Part shown: one piece after another, positions 1 to 9,178 of the stretch
Layout: each line of letters begins with the position of its first letter
Position numbering within the stretch: position 1 is the first letter of the stretch
From: Myxococcales bacterium
GTDB taxonomy: Bacteria; Myxococcota_A; Polyangia; Polyangiales; Ga0077539
Length of the DNA: 47,446 nucleotides
Assembly: GCA_030652255.1 (NCBI GenBank)
Contig: JAUSAZ010000084.1
Span: 1-47,446, forward strand
Direction: 5' to 3'
Translations under genes and position numbers: made by a program
Notes under the pieces: model-generated
Told to the model about the DNA's origin: nothing
Seen by the model: the letters and a program-made list of their open reading frames with translations, nothing else
Databases searched by the model: none

Positions 1-258
1 GGCGAGGAGTACGCCGACTGGCTGGGGTACCCGAAGACGCCGTGGCGGCACGCGGTGCGGCTGTTCCAGTCGATGAACGAGCGGGCGGGCGACGCGCTGG
101 CGCGCACGACGGGCCTGCCCTTCGCGCGGGTCGAGCGCGGCAGCGGGGGTGAGGTCGGCCCGCCATCCTCCGTCACAGGTCGATCTGTATCCCGAGCTCG
201 ACGACCTTCTCGGCGGGCACGCCGAAGTACAGCGGCGCGCTGTGGGCGTTGCGGTTGA
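1..258 (+). CDS. C-terminal part of an unknown protein (cut by window edge)
   Basis: The first reading frame is open from the window edge to a TGA at 256-258. Its first 45 or so codons have strongly GC-rich third positions and an ordinary soluble-protein composition (GEEYADWLGYPKTPW, then AVRLFQSMNERAGDAL), so this is probably the end of a real gene. The last 30 or so residues are Arg/Ser-rich and lie antisense to the end of the convergent kup gene, an overlap of 86 bases, so the tail may be simple read-through of a lost stop. I do not recognise the family. A frame change could instead end the protein at the TGA at 150-152 in another frame. Confidence 0.45.
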   Translation, partial: GEEYADWLGYPKTPWRHAVRLFQSMNERAGDALARTTGLPFARVERGSGGEVGPPSSVTGRSVSRARRPSRRARRSTAARCGRCG

Positions 259-2080
259 GGAAGGCGAAGAGCGACTCCGTCCACGGGCCCATCTTGCCCA
301 TCTTGCCGGCGATGAAGGTCTCCCGGCCCAGGTAGTAGGTCACGTCGTCCATCTTCACGGGGAGGATGCCCTCCTCGATGGCCTGCGCCAGCATCGCGGG
401 CACCTGCGGGCTCTCCATGAAGCCGCACTTCGCCACGACCCGGAACACCCCCGGCGCGATGCTCTCCACCTTCACCCGCCCGGCGCGCGGCGCCACGGGG
501 ATGTGCTCCGTGGTGATGGTCAACAGCACCACGCGCTCCTGCAAGACACGCAGGCGCTCGACGTGGTGGAAGAGCACCGGCGGCGTGCCCGTGGCGCTCG
601 ACGCCAGGAACACCGAGGTCCCCGGGGTGCGCGCCACCACCCGCGAGGGGAGGCTCTCCAGGAAGGCCGAGAGCGGGGGCGAGCGCTGGGCGAAGTAGTC
701 GCCGAGGTGGGTGCGCCCCATCTTCCAGACGATCATCACCACGAAGAAGAGCGAGCCCACCGCGACGGGCAGGTATCCCCCGTCGAAGAACTTCACCAGG
801 TTGGCGACGAGGAAGGGGATGTCGAAGGCCAGGAAGAGCAGCAGGATCGCCCACGACTTCGCGCGCGACCACCCCCAGGTCTCACGGATGACCGCGAAGT
901 ACGCGACGCTGGTGATGGCCATGGTGCCGGAGACGGCGAGTCCGAAGGCCGCGGCGAGGGCGCTGGACTGCTTGAAGCCCAGCACCAGCGCGATGCACGC
1001 GAGCCCGAGGCCCCAGTTGAGGCCGGGGATGTAGATCTGCCCCTCGGCGCTGCCCGAGGTGTGCCGGATGAGCACCCGCGGGAGGTACCCGAGGCGCACG
1101 GCCTGCTGGGTGAGCGAGAAGGCCCCGGAGATGAGCGCCTGCGAGGCGATGACCGTGGCGGGCGTCGCGAGCGCCACGAGCGCGACGGTGGCCGGGCCGA
1201 CGGGCACCATCCCGAAGAAGGGCGCGCGCGCGAACTCCGGGTGGCCGAGCACCAGGGCCCCTTGGCCCAGGTAGCAGAGCAGCAGCGCGGGGAAGACGAA
1301 GCCCAGCCAGGCGTAGCGGATGGGCTTCGGTCCGAAGTGGCCCATGTCGGCGTAGAGGGCTTCGCCGCCCGTGACCGCGAGCACCACCGAGCCGAGGAGC
1401 TTGAAGCCGTGCCACCCGTGGTGGGCGAAGAAGCGGGCGCCGTAGTGGGGCGAGAAGGCCGCGAGCACCCCGGGGAAGTGCGCGAGGTGCCACAGCCCGA
1501 GACCGCCGATGACGGCGAACCAGAGCACCATCACCGGGCCGAAGAAGCGCCCGATGCCGCCGGTGCCGTGCCGCTGGATGCCGAAGAGCCCGAGCAGGAT
1601 GAGCACCGTGGTGGGCACCACCCAGTGCTCGAAGGCGGGCGCCACCAGCTTGATGCCCTCGACGGCGGAGAGCACCGAGATGGCCGGGGTGATGATCCCG
1701 TCGCCGTAGAGCAGCGATGCGCCCACGAGGACGAGCAGCGCCACCGGGGTGAAGCGCACCCGGCCGGGCGTGCGGGCGCGCTCGGGCAGCAGCGCGAGCA
1801 GGGCGAAGATGCCGCCCTCGCCGCGGTTGTGGGCGCGCATGATGAAGCCGAGGTACTTCACCGTCACCACCATCACGAGCGACCAGATGATGAGCGAGAG
1901 CACGCCGAGCACGTTGTCCCGCGTGGGGGCGACGCCGTGCGGGCTCCCGACGCACTCCTGGAAGGCGTAGAGCGGCGAGGTCCCGATGTCGCCGTACACG
2001 ATGCCGATGGCGCCGAGCATGAGCGCCCGGAGGCTGCCGTGGTGGTGACCGTCGTCGGCGGGAAGCGGTGCGGTGGTCAT
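173..2080 (-). CDS. kup: Kup-family potassium uptake transporter
   Basis: Predicted inner-membrane K+ symporter of the KUP/HAK/KT family, 635 residues against about 620 for E. coli Kup. The family signature is clear near the N terminus (GDIGTSPLYAF, residues about 31-41). Next come RGEGGIFALLALLP, LYGDGIITPAISVLSAVEG and about twelve hydrophobic segments up to residue 450, then a soluble C-terminal domain. The open frame extends upstream antisense to the next gene, but MTTAPLPADDGHHHGSL at 2080 puts the first membrane segment at the position usual for the family. The gene is divergent from the VOC gene at 2174, with a 93-base shared upstream region, and its 3' end overlaps the gene entering from the left. 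Family assignment is secure; which ion it takes up is taken from the family. Confidence 0.95.
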   Translation of the reverse strand: MTTAPLPADDGHHHGSLRALMLGAIGIVYGDIGTSPLYAFQECVGSPHGVAPTRDNVLGVLSLIIWSLVMVVTVKYLGFIMRAHNRGEGGIFALLALLPERARTPGRVRFTPVALLVLVGASLLYGDGIITPAISVLSAVEGIKLVAPAFEHWVVPTTVLILLGLFGIQRHGTGGIGRFFGPVMVLWFAVIGGLGLWHLAHFPGVLAAFSPHYGARFFAHHGWHGFKLLGSVVLAVTGGEALYADMGHFGPKPIRYAWLGFVFPALLLCYLGQGALVLGHPEFARAPFFGMVPVGPATVALVALATPATVIASQALISGAFSLTQQAVRLGYLPRVLIRHTSGSAEGQIYIPGLNWGLGLACIALVLGFKQSSALAAAFGLAVSGTMAITSVAYFAVIRETWGWSRAKSWAILLLFLAFDIPFLVANLVKFFDGGYLPVAVGSLFFVVMIVWKMGRTHLGDYFAQRSPPLSAFLESLPSRVVARTPGTSVFLASSATGTPPVLFHHVERLRVLQERVVLLTITTEHIPVAPRAGRVKVESIAPGVFRVVAKCGFMESPQVPAMLAQAIEEGILPVKMDDVTYYLGRETFIAGKMGKMGPWTESLFAFLNRNAHSAPLYFGVPAEKVVELGIQIDL

Positions 2081-2173
2081 TGCGGGGAGCGCGAGTTGAA
2101 CCCGCCCGCGCGTTCGCTCGCAAGGTGTAGTGTCGCCGCCCCTCCATTCCCCACCGACCGGAGACCTCTCCCG

Positions 2174-2560
2174 ATGAAGCTCGGATACGTGATCGTGTAT
2201 TCGCAGGACGTGCCCGCCGCGCTCGACTTCTACGAGCTGGCCTTCGGGCTGAAGCGGCGCTTCCTGCATGAGAGCAACCAGTACGGCGAGCTCGACACGG
2301 GCGCGACGGTGCTGGCCTTCGCGCACGACGACATGGCCGCGGGCAACGGGCTCACGGTGCGCTTCAACCGCCCCGGCGAGCCCGCGGCGGGCGTCGAGCT
2401 GGCGCTGGTGACGAGCGACGTGGCGGCGGCCTACGCGGTGGCGGTGGCGGCCGGCGCCGTGAGCGTGAGCGCCCCGGAGGAGAAGCCCTGGGGGCAGACG
2501 GTGGCCTACGTGCGCGACCGCGACGGCGTGCTGGTCGAGCTGTGCTCGCCGATGGGGTGA
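2174..2560 (+). CDS. VOC/glyoxalase superfamily protein
   Basis: A 128-residue single-domain vicinal-oxygen-chelate protein. It opens with the typical beta strand and helix (MKLGYVIVYSQDVPAALDFY), continues with a YGELDTG.TVLAF segment, and ends with the usual strand pair around TVAYVRDRDGVLVELCSP, where the Glu is the customary last metal-ligand position. Length and order fit the glyoxalase/bleomycin-resistance family. Such proteins bind a divalent metal, but the substrate cannot be told from sequence. The start at 2174 is chosen because the long upstream extension of this frame is antisense to kup, and the domain begins at this ATG. It converges on the outer-membrane protein gene with only 8 bases between stops. 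Confidence 0.88.
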   Translation: MKLGYVIVYSQDVPAALDFYELAFGLKRRFLHESNQYGELDTGATVLAFAHDDMAAGNGLTVRFNRPGEPAAGVELALVTSDVAAAYAVAVAAGAVSVSAPEEKPWGQTVAYVRDRDGVLVELCSPMG

Positions 2561-2568
2561 TCGGGGCC

Positions 2569-3303
2569 CTACAGCCGGATGTCCATCGTGGCGCCGAAGG
2601 TGAGCACGTCGCGGGAGACGTCGGCATCGTCGATGGCGGCCAGGATGCGGTGGTAGCCGAGGTCGGCGCCGAACACGAGCGCGGCGCCCGGGTTGAGGTG
2701 GTAGTGCACCTCCACCCCGCCGCGGGCGCCCACGCCGAAGGCCCCGGAGCCCGGGGCGCCGTCGGGCGCGAACTGCCACCGGTCGAAGCTGGCCCCGATC
2801 ACGGGGCGCACGGTGGCCCCTTCGAGGAAGCGGTGGGCCACCTCGGCGCCGATGCGGTAGGCGCTGCCCTCGCGGTTGGAGAGCTGGGACATCGAGCGGT
2901 CGGCGATGTCGGCGCGCAGCCCGAGCTCGGTGGCGCCGAGGCCGAGCCCGAGGTGCAGGCGCCAGGTGCCGGCGGTGCCGCGGTCGCTGGTCATGCCGCC
3001 GTAGCCGGCGCCGACGAAGACCGACGCGCGGGGGTCGCGGCGCTCGGCGGGCTGCGGGTGCGTAGGCGGGTCTTCGGGTGCGGGCTCCTCGACGATCACC
3101 GGGCGCGGGGCGAGGTGCACCACCGTGGTGGGCTGGGTGATCACCACCCGCGGCGACGGCGGCGGCGACCACACCAGCGGCGACGGGACGTACACGCGCC
3201 GCGGGGGTGACGGGTCGGAGACGTACACCTCGACGGCGCCGGCCACCGGGGCGAAGCCCAGGGCGCTCAACGACAGGACACACGACAGGATCGCAGGCTT
3301 CAT
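2569..3303 (-). CDS. Outer-membrane beta-barrel-like protein with Pro-rich N-terminal linker
   Basis: A 244-residue exported protein. A signal peptide (MKPAILSCVLSLSALGFAPVAGA) is followed by about 75 residues rich in Pro, Val and charged residues, ending in PAPEDPPTHPQPAERRDP. From about residue 90 there are alternating Gly/aromatic/hydrophobic stretches (FVGAGYGGMTSD, LGLRADIAD, YRIGAEVAHRF, VRPVIGASFDRW, VEVHYHLNPGAALVFGADLGYH) that read as transmembrane beta strands, and the chain ends in DIRL. This pattern is that of small OmpA/OmpW-like barrels with a periplasmic linker. No peptidoglycan-binding motif is visible. It sits upstream of the VOC gene tail, and the next minus-strand gene upstream (VIT/vWA) ends 70 bases before its start. 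Function unknown. Confidence 0.8.
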   Translation of the reverse strand: MKPAILSCVLSLSALGFAPVAGAVEVYVSDPSPPRRVYVPSPLVWSPPPSPRVVITQPTTVVHLAPRPVIVEEPAPEDPPTHPQPAERRDPRASVFVGAGYGGMTSDRGTAGTWRLHLGLGLGATELGLRADIADRSMSQLSNREGSAYRIGAEVAHRFLEGATVRPVIGASFDRWQFAPDGAPGSGAFGVGARGGVEVHYHLNPGAALVFGADLGYHRILAAIDDADVSRDVLTFGATMDIRL

Positions 3304-3373
3304 GGGACATCCACCCTTCGGAGCACTTGGAGGTTGCGGAGAGACGTTCCGCCCGGCGGGGCGGTCTATGCGA

Positions 3374-5788
3374 TCAGCGCAGGAAGGCTTCGATCTCCGT
3401 GTCGGCGGTGTCGGGCCCGGCCTCGCTCACCTCGATGACCCGACCGTTGTCGAGGCGGAAGCGCACGGAGTGGCCGACGGAGAGCACCTCGCGCAGGGCG
3501 GGGCGCAGCCGCAGCAGCGTGAACCAGCTCCGGGACATCGCGCGCACCCGAAGCACGCGGGCGCCCGTGGGGAGGTTGTCCTCGGTCCAGGTTCCGCCGC
3601 GCAGGAGGAGCGAGCGGCCGCCGACGAAGCGGGCGCCGCCGGTGCCGACGTCCACGCGCTCGGCCTCGCGCATGTCGCGCAGCCGCGTGGCCACACGACG
3701 TCCGGCCTCGCCGGTGGCCTCGACCCGCGGAGCGGGCGGGGGAGAGGGCGCAACGGCCATGGGCGCGGCCGAGGGCGTGGTCATGGTGCCGGGGCGCGCG
3801 AAGCCCGCCGACGAGCCGCCGCCGATGGAGGCCTGCACCCCGGTGGGCGCGCCGCCGAGCGACTGGAAGGCGCGGAAGTCATCGCGGTCGGCCGCAGGCG
3901 CGCGGGCCGGGGCGCTCGGCCGCGGGGCCGGGCTGCGCTGCACGCTGTCGATGTTGCCGCGGTTGCTCCCGGTCTGGACGCTCTGCGACACGGGCATGTC
4001 GAGCTGGACGCGCTCCTCCGGGGCGGGCTGTGACTCCTCGGTGACGAGGTAGCTGGTGTAGGGCGTGACGATGCCGAAGCGCCGGGCGAGCGTCACCACG
4101 CTCTCGCGAACCTCGGGGTTCTCGCCGCGCAGCCGGATCTCGTCGAGCAGGAAGCCCACCTTCCGGGTGGCCCACACGCGCGGGATGAAGTCGTTGGCGG
4201 GCTCGCGGGCCGCCATGCTCACGGGCCACTCGAAGGTGCGCGGCGCCTCCTGCGAGGCGACGGTGGCGGTGAGGGCGACGGTGGCGCTGCCCGCGGTGCG
4301 GTAGCGCCCGGTCACGACGAGCTGACCGCCGCGGTAGAGGGTGCCGAGGTCGCGGGGGTAGACGTCGAAGGCGTCGGCGCCGCGCAGGGCGAGGCGCAGG
4401 TCGGCGAGCATGGGGAAGGCGATGCGGTTGTAGAAGCCGTCGAGCAGGGTGGCCATCTCAGCGCCGGAGCGGGCGTAGTCGGCGGCGCCGCGGTTCTGCT
4501 GGGCGAGCAGGTCGAGGAAGGTGGTGTTGACGTCGTCGCCGAGGCCGAAGGTGAAGATCTGCGCGCGGCCCCCGTTGCGCTCGGCGGCCTGGCGGATGAT
4601 GGCGGTGGTGTTGGTCTCGCCGACGGTGGGCATGCCGTCGGTGAGGAAGACGATGGTGCGGGGCGCGCCGCGGCGCACGGGCACCGCGAGGGCCTGGGTG
4701 AGGGCGGGGGAGATGGCGGTGCCGCCGGAGGCCTCGAAGCCGTCGATGAAGCGCAGCGCGCGGGCGCGGTTCTCGGGCGAGGCGTTGACCGAGGCTTCCG
4801 AGAAGGGCTCGACGTCGGTGCTGAAGCGAAGGACGTTGAAGGTGTCGTCGGGGTTGAGCCGGTTGACCCAGGCGCGCAGGGCCTCGCGGGCGTGGGTCAT
4901 CTTCTCGCCCGCCATGGAGCCCGAGGTGTCGCAGACGAAGAGGATGTCCTTGCCGATGACCTCGCGCTCGGTCGCCTCGCTGCGGGGCGCGAGCATCATC
5001 AGGAAGTAGCCGTCCTCGCCGGCCTCGCGGTGGGTGAGCACGCTCATCCCGACGTCGCTGTCGGCGAGGGTGTAATAGAGGTCGAAGTCGCGATCGAGGA
5101 CGGCGTTGCCCAGCTCGAAGCCCACGGTGGCCTGGCGGGCGCCGCGGCGGGTGGTGTCGATGCGGTGCGTGGGCGAGTACACCGCGCGGATGGGGGCGCT
5201 CGCGTCGAGGGTGGCGCTGAGGGTGAAGTCCTCCATGGTGCGCGCCTGCGGCCCGGCGGTGCGCAGGGGATAGCGGTAGTGGATGGTGCCGTTCTGGTAG
5301 TCGACGGTCTGGGTGAAGCGCAGCTCCACGGTCTGGTCGCCGCTCGCGGGAATCGGGAACACCCGCGCCCTGAACAGGTTGCCCCCCATGTACTCGACGA
5401 GGCCGGGGTCGCGCATGCGGGCCACGATGCCCTCGTAGATGCTGCGGGCCTCGCCGGCCTCCAGCACCGAGCCCTCCACCCGCCGCCCGTTGACGGTCAT
5501 CGCGAAGCCCGAGACCGAGGCGCCGGGGGGCAGCGGGAAGATGTACGTCCCCTCGAGCACCCGGCTGGTCTGGTTGCGAAACACCTGCACCACGCGGGTC
5601 TCGGCGACGCGCTCGTGGATGGCCACGCTCACCCGGTGCGAGCGGATGGCGAGCGGCCCGAGGGAGCCGTCGGCAGGGAGCAGCAGCCCGGTGGCCCCGG
5701 CGCTGCGCATCTGACCGAGGAGCGAGAGCCCCATCGCAAGGAGCCCGAGGGCGAGGCGAACGATCCGGAGTCGGGGTGAGGAGGTCAT
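3374..5788 (-). CDS. VIT and von Willebrand factor A domain protein
   Basis: An 804-residue secreted or membrane-attached protein. A hydrophobic signal sequence covers residues about 7-33. A VIT domain follows (about 38-165: VSVAIHERVAETRVVQVF, EGTYIFPLPPGASVSGF, then VVEAG/IYEG-type motifs). A vWA domain begins near residue 280 with an intact MIDAS motif (DTSGS, 287-291) and the later TDGMPTVGE segment. A Pro/Ala-rich linker and a short C-terminal domain close the chain. VIT-vWA proteins are widespread and often bind proteins through the metal site, but no role can be deduced here. The start MTSSPRLRIV at 5788 is preferred over an upstream in-frame start because the signal peptide begins there. 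It is divergent from the T6SS island. Confidence 0.9.
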   Translation of the reverse strand: MTSSPRLRIVRLALGLLAMGLSLLGQMRSAGATGLLLPADGSLGPLAIRSHRVSVAIHERVAETRVVQVFRNQTSRVLEGTYIFPLPPGASVSGFAMTVNGRRVEGSVLEAGEARSIYEGIVARMRDPGLVEYMGGNLFRARVFPIPASGDQTVELRFTQTVDYQNGTIHYRYPLRTAGPQARTMEDFTLSATLDASAPIRAVYSPTHRIDTTRRGARQATVGFELGNAVLDRDFDLYYTLADSDVGMSVLTHREAGEDGYFLMMLAPRSEATEREVIGKDILFVCDTSGSMAGEKMTHAREALRAWVNRLNPDDTFNVLRFSTDVEPFSEASVNASPENRARALRFIDGFEASGGTAISPALTQALAVPVRRGAPRTIVFLTDGMPTVGETNTTAIIRQAAERNGGRAQIFTFGLGDDVNTTFLDLLAQQNRGAADYARSGAEMATLLDGFYNRIAFPMLADLRLALRGADAFDVYPRDLGTLYRGGQLVVTGRYRTAGSATVALTATVASQEAPRTFEWPVSMAAREPANDFIPRVWATRKVGFLLDEIRLRGENPEVRESVVTLARRFGIVTPYTSYLVTEESQPAPEERVQLDMPVSQSVQTGSNRGNIDSVQRSPAPRPSAPARAPAADRDDFRAFQSLGGAPTGVQASIGGGSSAGFARPGTMTTPSAAPMAVAPSPPPAPRVEATGEAGRRVATRLRDMREAERVDVGTGGARFVGGRSLLLRGGTWTEDNLPTGARVLRVRAMSRSWFTLLRLRPALREVLSVGHSVRFRLDNGRVIEVSEAGPDTADTEIEAFLR

Positions 5789-5946
5789 TGGCGTCGCGTG
5801 CTCCTGAAGTCTTCGGACTCGGACGCACAACGCTGCCTTGGGGTCTGCGCTTACACCGCCCCGCAACCTTTCCCGGGGTGCCCCCCGACAAGCGCCGCGG
5901 CCCGCGGCCGCTCTCTCTCCCTCACATCCCCCCTCTGGAGGACGCG

Positions 5947-8139
5947 ATGAGCCGACAGCCCCCGAACGCCCAGCACCTGATCGACGCCCTGGGTGCCCCC
6001 GCCGCCCCCCTCCCGGAGGCCACCTTCTCCTTCCGTGCGCTCTCCGAAGATCGCTGGCAGGTGCTGCGCTTCGAGGGCCGCGAGGCGCTCTCCGAGGGCT
6101 TCGAGTACACCCTGGAGCTCGCAGCGACGGACACCGGGCTCTCCCCCGACGAGCTCCTCGACTGCGCGGCCGAGCTCACCATCGAGCGCGGCGGGCACGC
6201 GCGGGTGGTGTCGGGCGTCGTGCGCGCGGCCACCGACCTCGGCGTGGCGCACGGCCACCGGATGGCGCGGGTGGTGCTGGCGCCCGAGCTGTGGTGCCTC
6301 TCGGAGCGCTACGACTCCAGGGTCTTCGTCGACCGCACGGCGGTGGACCTGGTGCGCGAGGTGCTGCGCCTCGCCGAACTCTACGTCGGCCGCCTCGACG
6401 TGCACGTCGACCGCGCGCTGCCGACGCACGAATACCTGGTCCAGTATCGCGAGAGCGACCTGGACTTCGTGAAGCGCTGGCTGGAGCGCGAGGGGATCAC
6501 CTTCTTCGTGCGCCACGACGCCGCGCGGGGGGAGGTGCTGGTGCTGAGCGACCACGCCGAGCCCTGGCCCGAGACCCCGACCCTCGACGGGGCCCCGGTG
6601 TCGTTGGCGGGCGCTGAGGGCGCGACGCACCGGGCGGAGACCTTCCGCGCGTGGCAGTGGGCGCGGCGGTCGACGATCACGAGCGCGCTCGTCGTCGACC
6701 ACGACTGGACCCGGCCGAGCTACGACCCCAACGCGGCGGGGCGGGCGCGCAGCGGGCGGCGGGTGCGGCGGGAGTGCGGGACGGCGCTGGCCTTCGGGGC
6801 CTACGGCCAGCGGGGGGCGCACTCGTACGCGCAGGACGACGCGGCCTGCCAGGCGGCGCTGCGGATGGAGTCGGCGCAGTCGCGGTCGCGGGTGGCGACG
6901 GCGACGGGCAACGTGACCGGCCTCGCCGCGGGGCAGCGGCTCTCGGTGGAGGGCGTCGACGACGACGAGGGCGCGGCGCTGGTGGTCGCGGTGACACACT
7001 CGGGCCACGCGCCGGAGGTGCTCACCGACCGCGCCGACGGACGGGAGGGCGGGGCGCGCTATGAGAATACGGCGGTGTGTATTCCGCGGGCGCAGCGCTT
7101 CCGGCCGGAGCGGGTGACGGCGTGGCCGCGGGTGTCCGGGGTCGAGCTCGCGCGGGTGGAGGGCGCGGAGCCGCACGCGCCGGCGACGGAGTTTCACGGG
7201 CGGGTGAAGGTGCGCTTTCGCTGGGACGAGTGGGGCGAGCGCCCGGCGGAGATGAGCTGCTTCGTGCCGGTGGTGCAGGGCTGGGCGGGGTCGCGCTACG
7301 GGTTCACGTTCATCCCGCGGGCGGGCATGGAGGTGGCGGTGGACTTCGTGGGCGGAGACCCCGACCGCCCGGTGGTGGTGGGCGCCATCTACACCGGCGA
7401 AAACCGCCACGCCGAGGAGCTGCCGCAGCGGCGGTCGCGCAGCGGGATCCGCACCGCGAGCCTCGACGACGTCACCCGCTACAACGAGCTGGTCTTCGAC
7501 GACGAGACGCACCGGGAGGAGGTGTTCTTGAGGGCGCAGCGCAACCTGCGGGAGCAGGTGCTGGCCGACCACCTCGCGACCGTGGGCCACGACCGGGTGG
7601 AGACCATCGGCCGCGACCACCGGCTGCGCATCGGGCGCGACGAGGCGAGCGTCATCGAGGGGATGCGCGACACGGTGGTGCACCGCGACGAGACCCTGAT
7701 GGTGCACGGCAGCCGCGTGGCGACGGTGATCGAGCGGGAGTCGATCGGCGCCGAGCGGCGGTCGGTGACGGTGGGCGACGTGGAGGGGCAGACGCCCGCG
7801 AGCGGCTGCCAGACCGTCGACGTGGCGGTGGATCACACGCTGGCGGTGGGAGAGCGGCTCCAGACGAGCTGCCGGACGCGCGGCGACAGCACCGTGGGGG
7901 AGTGGCAGGCCACCGCGGAGGACATCGTGATCGAGGCCGGGAAGTCCATCCGGCTCAAGGTGGGACGGACCCACATCGAGATCACGGACGGCGGCGTGCG
8001 GGTCATCGGCGGGGACGTCGTGCACCTCGGGACAAGGCACGGCGCCATGGTGGAGGCGAAGGGCGAGGACGTGCGCATGCACAGCCACGCGGGGGCCAAC
8101 ATCAGGCTCCACGGGCTGCGCACGGACATCAACTCGTAG
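5947..8139 (+). CDS. vgrG: Type VI secretion spike protein VgrG
   Basis: A 730-residue VgrG, the trimeric needle tip of the type VI secretion system. The gp27-like part covers about residues 25-400 and includes HEYLVQYRESDLDFVKRWLEREG-type text (around 160-185, a family hallmark). The gp5 OB fold follows from about 415 (FHGRVKVRFRWDEWG, FTFIPRAGMEVAVDFVGGD, RPVVVGAIYTGEN). From about 520 the region rich in repeated V.GHDR.ETIGRDH-like text forms the beta-helical spike. The ATG at 5947 has a good GGAGG site just upstream. It is the first gene of a plus-strand run with two DUF2169 genes. No sheath, tube or baseplate genes lie in the window, so this is an orphan vgrG island that would depend on a T6SS elsewhere. 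No extra effector domain is evident at the C terminus. Confidence 0.93.
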   Translation: MSRQPPNAQHLIDALGAPAAPLPEATFSFRALSEDRWQVLRFEGREALSEGFEYTLELAATDTGLSPDELLDCAAELTIERGGHARVVSGVVRAATDLGVAHGHRMARVVLAPELWCLSERYDSRVFVDRTAVDLVREVLRLAELYVGRLDVHVDRALPTHEYLVQYRESDLDFVKRWLEREGITFFVRHDAARGEVLVLSDHAEPWPETPTLDGAPVSLAGAEGATHRAETFRAWQWARRSTITSALVVDHDWTRPSYDPNAAGRARSGRRVRRECGTALAFGAYGQRGAHSYAQDDAACQAALRMESAQSRSRVATATGNVTGLAAGQRLSVEGVDDDEGAALVVAVTHSGHAPEVLTDRADGREGGARYENTAVCIPRAQRFRPERVTAWPRVSGVELARVEGAEPHAPATEFHGRVKVRFRWDEWGERPAEMSCFVPVVQGWAGSRYGFTFIPRAGMEVAVDFVGGDPDRPVVVGAIYTGENRHAEELPQRRSRSGIRTASLDDVTRYNELVFDDETHREEVFLRAQRNLREQVLADHLATVGHDRVETIGRDHRLRIGRDEASVIEGMRDTVVHRDETLMVHGSRVATVIERESIGAERRSVTVGDVEGQTPASGCQTVDVAVDHTLAVGERLQTSCRTRGDSTVGEWQATAEDIVIEAGKSIRLKVGRTHIEITDGGVRVIGGDVVHLGTRHGAMVEAKGEDVRMHSHAGANIRLHGLRTDINS

Positions 8140-8164
8140 CGGAGAGGCTCAAGGGAGAAGACCG

Positions 8165-9148
8165 ATGGACTTCATCAACGAGACCTGCTGGGACGCGAGA
8201 CTCTTCACCGGCGCGATCGACGACGCGCAGATCGGCGGGTGGATGGTCGCCCGCGCCACCTTCGAGGTCGACCGGGAGCGAGGGCGGCTCATCCCGTCGG
8301 AGGTCCGATGGCCGGTGTTTCACGAGCAGGTCGCCACCCGGTATGGGACCTTCCCATCGGACAACTACCCGATGCACAAGGGGTGCGATCTCGTCGTGCT
8401 GGGCCGCGCCCGCTGCCGGAGGCCCACGGCGCGCACCGGCGCCTCGTTCACGGTGGGAGGGTTCACTCGCAGCCTCGACGTGATCGGCGACCGCCGCTGG
8501 GTGCGGGGCGCGGACGGCGCGCTGGTGCCATCGGAGCCGGAGCCCTTCACCGAGATGGCGCTCGACTGGACCAACGCCTACGGCGGCAGCGCGGAGCGTG
8601 ACGGCGAGCGCCTCGTCCACGCGATGAACCCGGTCGGCCGCGGAAGCTACCCCGACGCGGATCGAGCGGAGGGGCAGCGCCTGCCCAACCTCGAGGACCC
8701 CGCCGAGCCCATCCGCGCGTGGAGCGACGGGCCGACGCCCGCGGCATGGGGGCCGATCGCGCGCGCACAGCCCTGGCAGATGCACGAGGCCGTCCGGGCG
8801 CGGGGGTGGACGACGGTCGACGCGCCCGGTCGCGAGGACCTCCTGCGCCTCGCGAGATCGTGCACGCCCGCGTCGGCCGTCCCGAGGAACGTGGCCCCCG
8901 CGGTGCGTGGCGACGAGTCGGTGTGCGTGGCGCTAGGCGACGACCGCTGGGATTTCGAGCTCCCCGGGTGGAACCTCCGGGTGCGCGTCGCCGTCGGCGC
9001 CGAGCGCTTCGAGCGGCGCACCGAGGTGTCCGCGCTGTGGTTCCTCGCGGACACGCAACTTCTGGTGGTGAGCTTCCGATCAAGGTGGCGCTACCTGATG
9101 CGCCCCCGCGAGGTGCGGGCCGCGACGCTCTACGCCCTGGCGGCGTGA
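8165..9148 (+). CDS. DUF2169 domain protein (T6SS effector adaptor-like), copy 1
   Basis: A 327-residue protein with the conserved order of the DUF2169 family: DWTNAYGGS near residue 138, NPVGRGSYPDAD, LPNLEDPAEPI, then a Pro/Ala-rich PTPAAWGPIARAQPW block. Proteins of this family act as adaptors that load effectors onto VgrG or PAAR tips in several T6SSs (knowledge of the family, not shown here). The ATG at 8165 follows an AGGGAGAAG ribosome site, 25 bases after the vgrG stop, so the two are likely cotranscribed. It is shorter than the second DUF2169 protein and clearly diverged from it, so the two may serve different partners. Confidence 0.88.
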   Translation: MDFINETCWDARLFTGAIDDAQIGGWMVARATFEVDRERGRLIPSEVRWPVFHEQVATRYGTFPSDNYPMHKGCDLVVLGRARCRRPTARTGASFTVGGFTRSLDVIGDRRWVRGADGALVPSEPEPFTEMALDWTNAYGGSAERDGERLVHAMNPVGRGSYPDADRAEGQRLPNLEDPAEPIRAWSDGPTPAAWGPIARAQPWQMHEAVRARGWTTVDAPGREDLLRLARSCTPASAVPRNVAPAVRGDESVCVALGDDRWDFELPGWNLRVRVAVGAERFERRTEVSALWFLADTQLLVVSFRSRWRYLMRPREVRAATLYALAA

Positions 9149-9178
9149 GCGCTCATCGGGTGGCCGCGGAGGCACCCG

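Noticed and set aside
149..2560. Plus-strand open frame of 803 codons over kup
   Set aside because: Most of it is antisense to kup and consists of His/Arg/Glu-rich text; only the last 128 codons, from 2174, are a recognisable protein.
5851..8112. Minus-strand open frame of 753 codons opposite vgrG
   Set aside because: Composition is His/Arg/Pro-rich without domains, as expected for the complement of a GC-rich gene; vgrG is clear on the other strand.
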